Of a DNA stretch of 17,875 nucleotides, positions 17,780-17,875 are shown piece after piece; position 1 is the first letter of the stretch, and each line of letters begins with the position of its first letter. This DNA comes from Stagonosporopsis chrysanthemi (lineage: Eukaryota > Ascomycota > Dothideomycetes > Pleosporales > Didymellaceae), in assembly GCA_022560025.1 (NCBI GenBank), contig JAFISE010000339.1, positions 1-17,875 of the forward strand, given 5' to 3'. The translations under genes were made by a program, and so were the position numbers. The notes beneath the pieces were generated by a model, which saw nothing but the letters and a program-made list of their open reading frames with translations, did not search any database and was not told where the DNA came from.

Positions 17780-17875
17780 TCACGGGATTCCTCTCCGATA
17801 CCCCTCGACCCTACCTCGGGCACACCCAGGCCAAGGGCCGGGCCGCGCACGGGCCTCCCATATATATACTCCTAT
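17780..17875. other. GC-rich unmutated sequence after the breakpoint
   Basis: Base composition jumps from AT-rich to GC-rich within a few bases. The forbidden trinucleotides return at once (TCA at 17780; CCG, TCG, CCA after). The Copia integrase similarity stops here, just before where the conserved YLLNRTP would be expected. The frame stays open to the window edge but shows no recognisable protein. It could be another repeat inserted into the element or a rearrangement junction. Confidence 0.5.

Noticed and set aside
17586..17783. 65-codon hydrophobic minus-strand frame that looks like membrane segments
   Set aside because: It is the antisense of the Lys/Ile-rich mutated Copia integrase; the hydrophobicity is a by-product of AT-rich sequence.
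1..17875. CRISPR array, tRNA, rRNA, telomere repeats
   Set aside because: No regularly spaced repeats, cloverleaf-like sequence, rRNA-like block or TTAGGG arrays were seen on either strand.

Overview
The window looks like nuclear DNA of a filamentous ascomycete. Coding regions are GC-rich and well separated, introns are short (47-65 bp) with GTAAGT/GTACGT donors and, where seen, a CTAAC/CTAAT branch site, and one AT-rich block carries a C-to-T hypermutation signature of the RIP (repeat-induced point mutation) type. A Dothideomycete-like genome would fit, but this is inference only. No rRNA, tRNA or CRISPR array was seen.

Layout. At 38-507 (minus) lies a small two-exon gene of unknown function with a TATA box and a good start context. 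At 590-2576 (minus) is a stretch of short, poorly resolved reading frames, several starting with signal-peptide-like segments and built from nested tandem duplications (90 bp, about 80 bp and about 182 bp periods). It may be a fast-evolving or decaying family of small secreted proteins. From 2.6 to 4.9 kb there is mostly intergenic sequence, one possible small membrane-protein frame (3379-3870, minus) and a perfect 13-bp inverted repeat. At 4957-6603 (plus) is a long, disordered, very acidic protein with a poly-Asp tract and a C-terminal hydrophobic segment. From 6.6 to 8.3 kb there is a microsatellite-rich spacer and promoter. At 8278-9962 (plus) is a two-exon gene for a 545-residue, probably nuclear, coiled-coil protein of unknown function. 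At 11955-13303 (plus) is the one confidently named gene, a secreted exo-beta-1,3-glucanase of glycoside hydrolase family 5 with a 53-bp intron. At 14226-15257 (minus) is an intact 343-residue coiled-coil protein.

From 15329 to 17779 the DNA becomes AT-rich and is the mutated 5' part of a Ty1/Copia retrotransposon: gag, protease, GAG-pre-integrase motif and most of the integrase core, all in one reading frame broken only by TAG/TAA codons. The mutation is saturated in one context: C preceded by a pyrimidine and followed by a purine is absent on both strands (one exception), while C preceded by a purine is kept. The block ends abruptly at 17779 inside the integrase, next to GC-rich unmutated sequence.

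There are no operons, and the genes show no clear common pathway. The strongest signal is the exact trinucleotide rule and the sharp edges of the hypermutated Copia block, which starts about 72 bp upstream of an intact gene.
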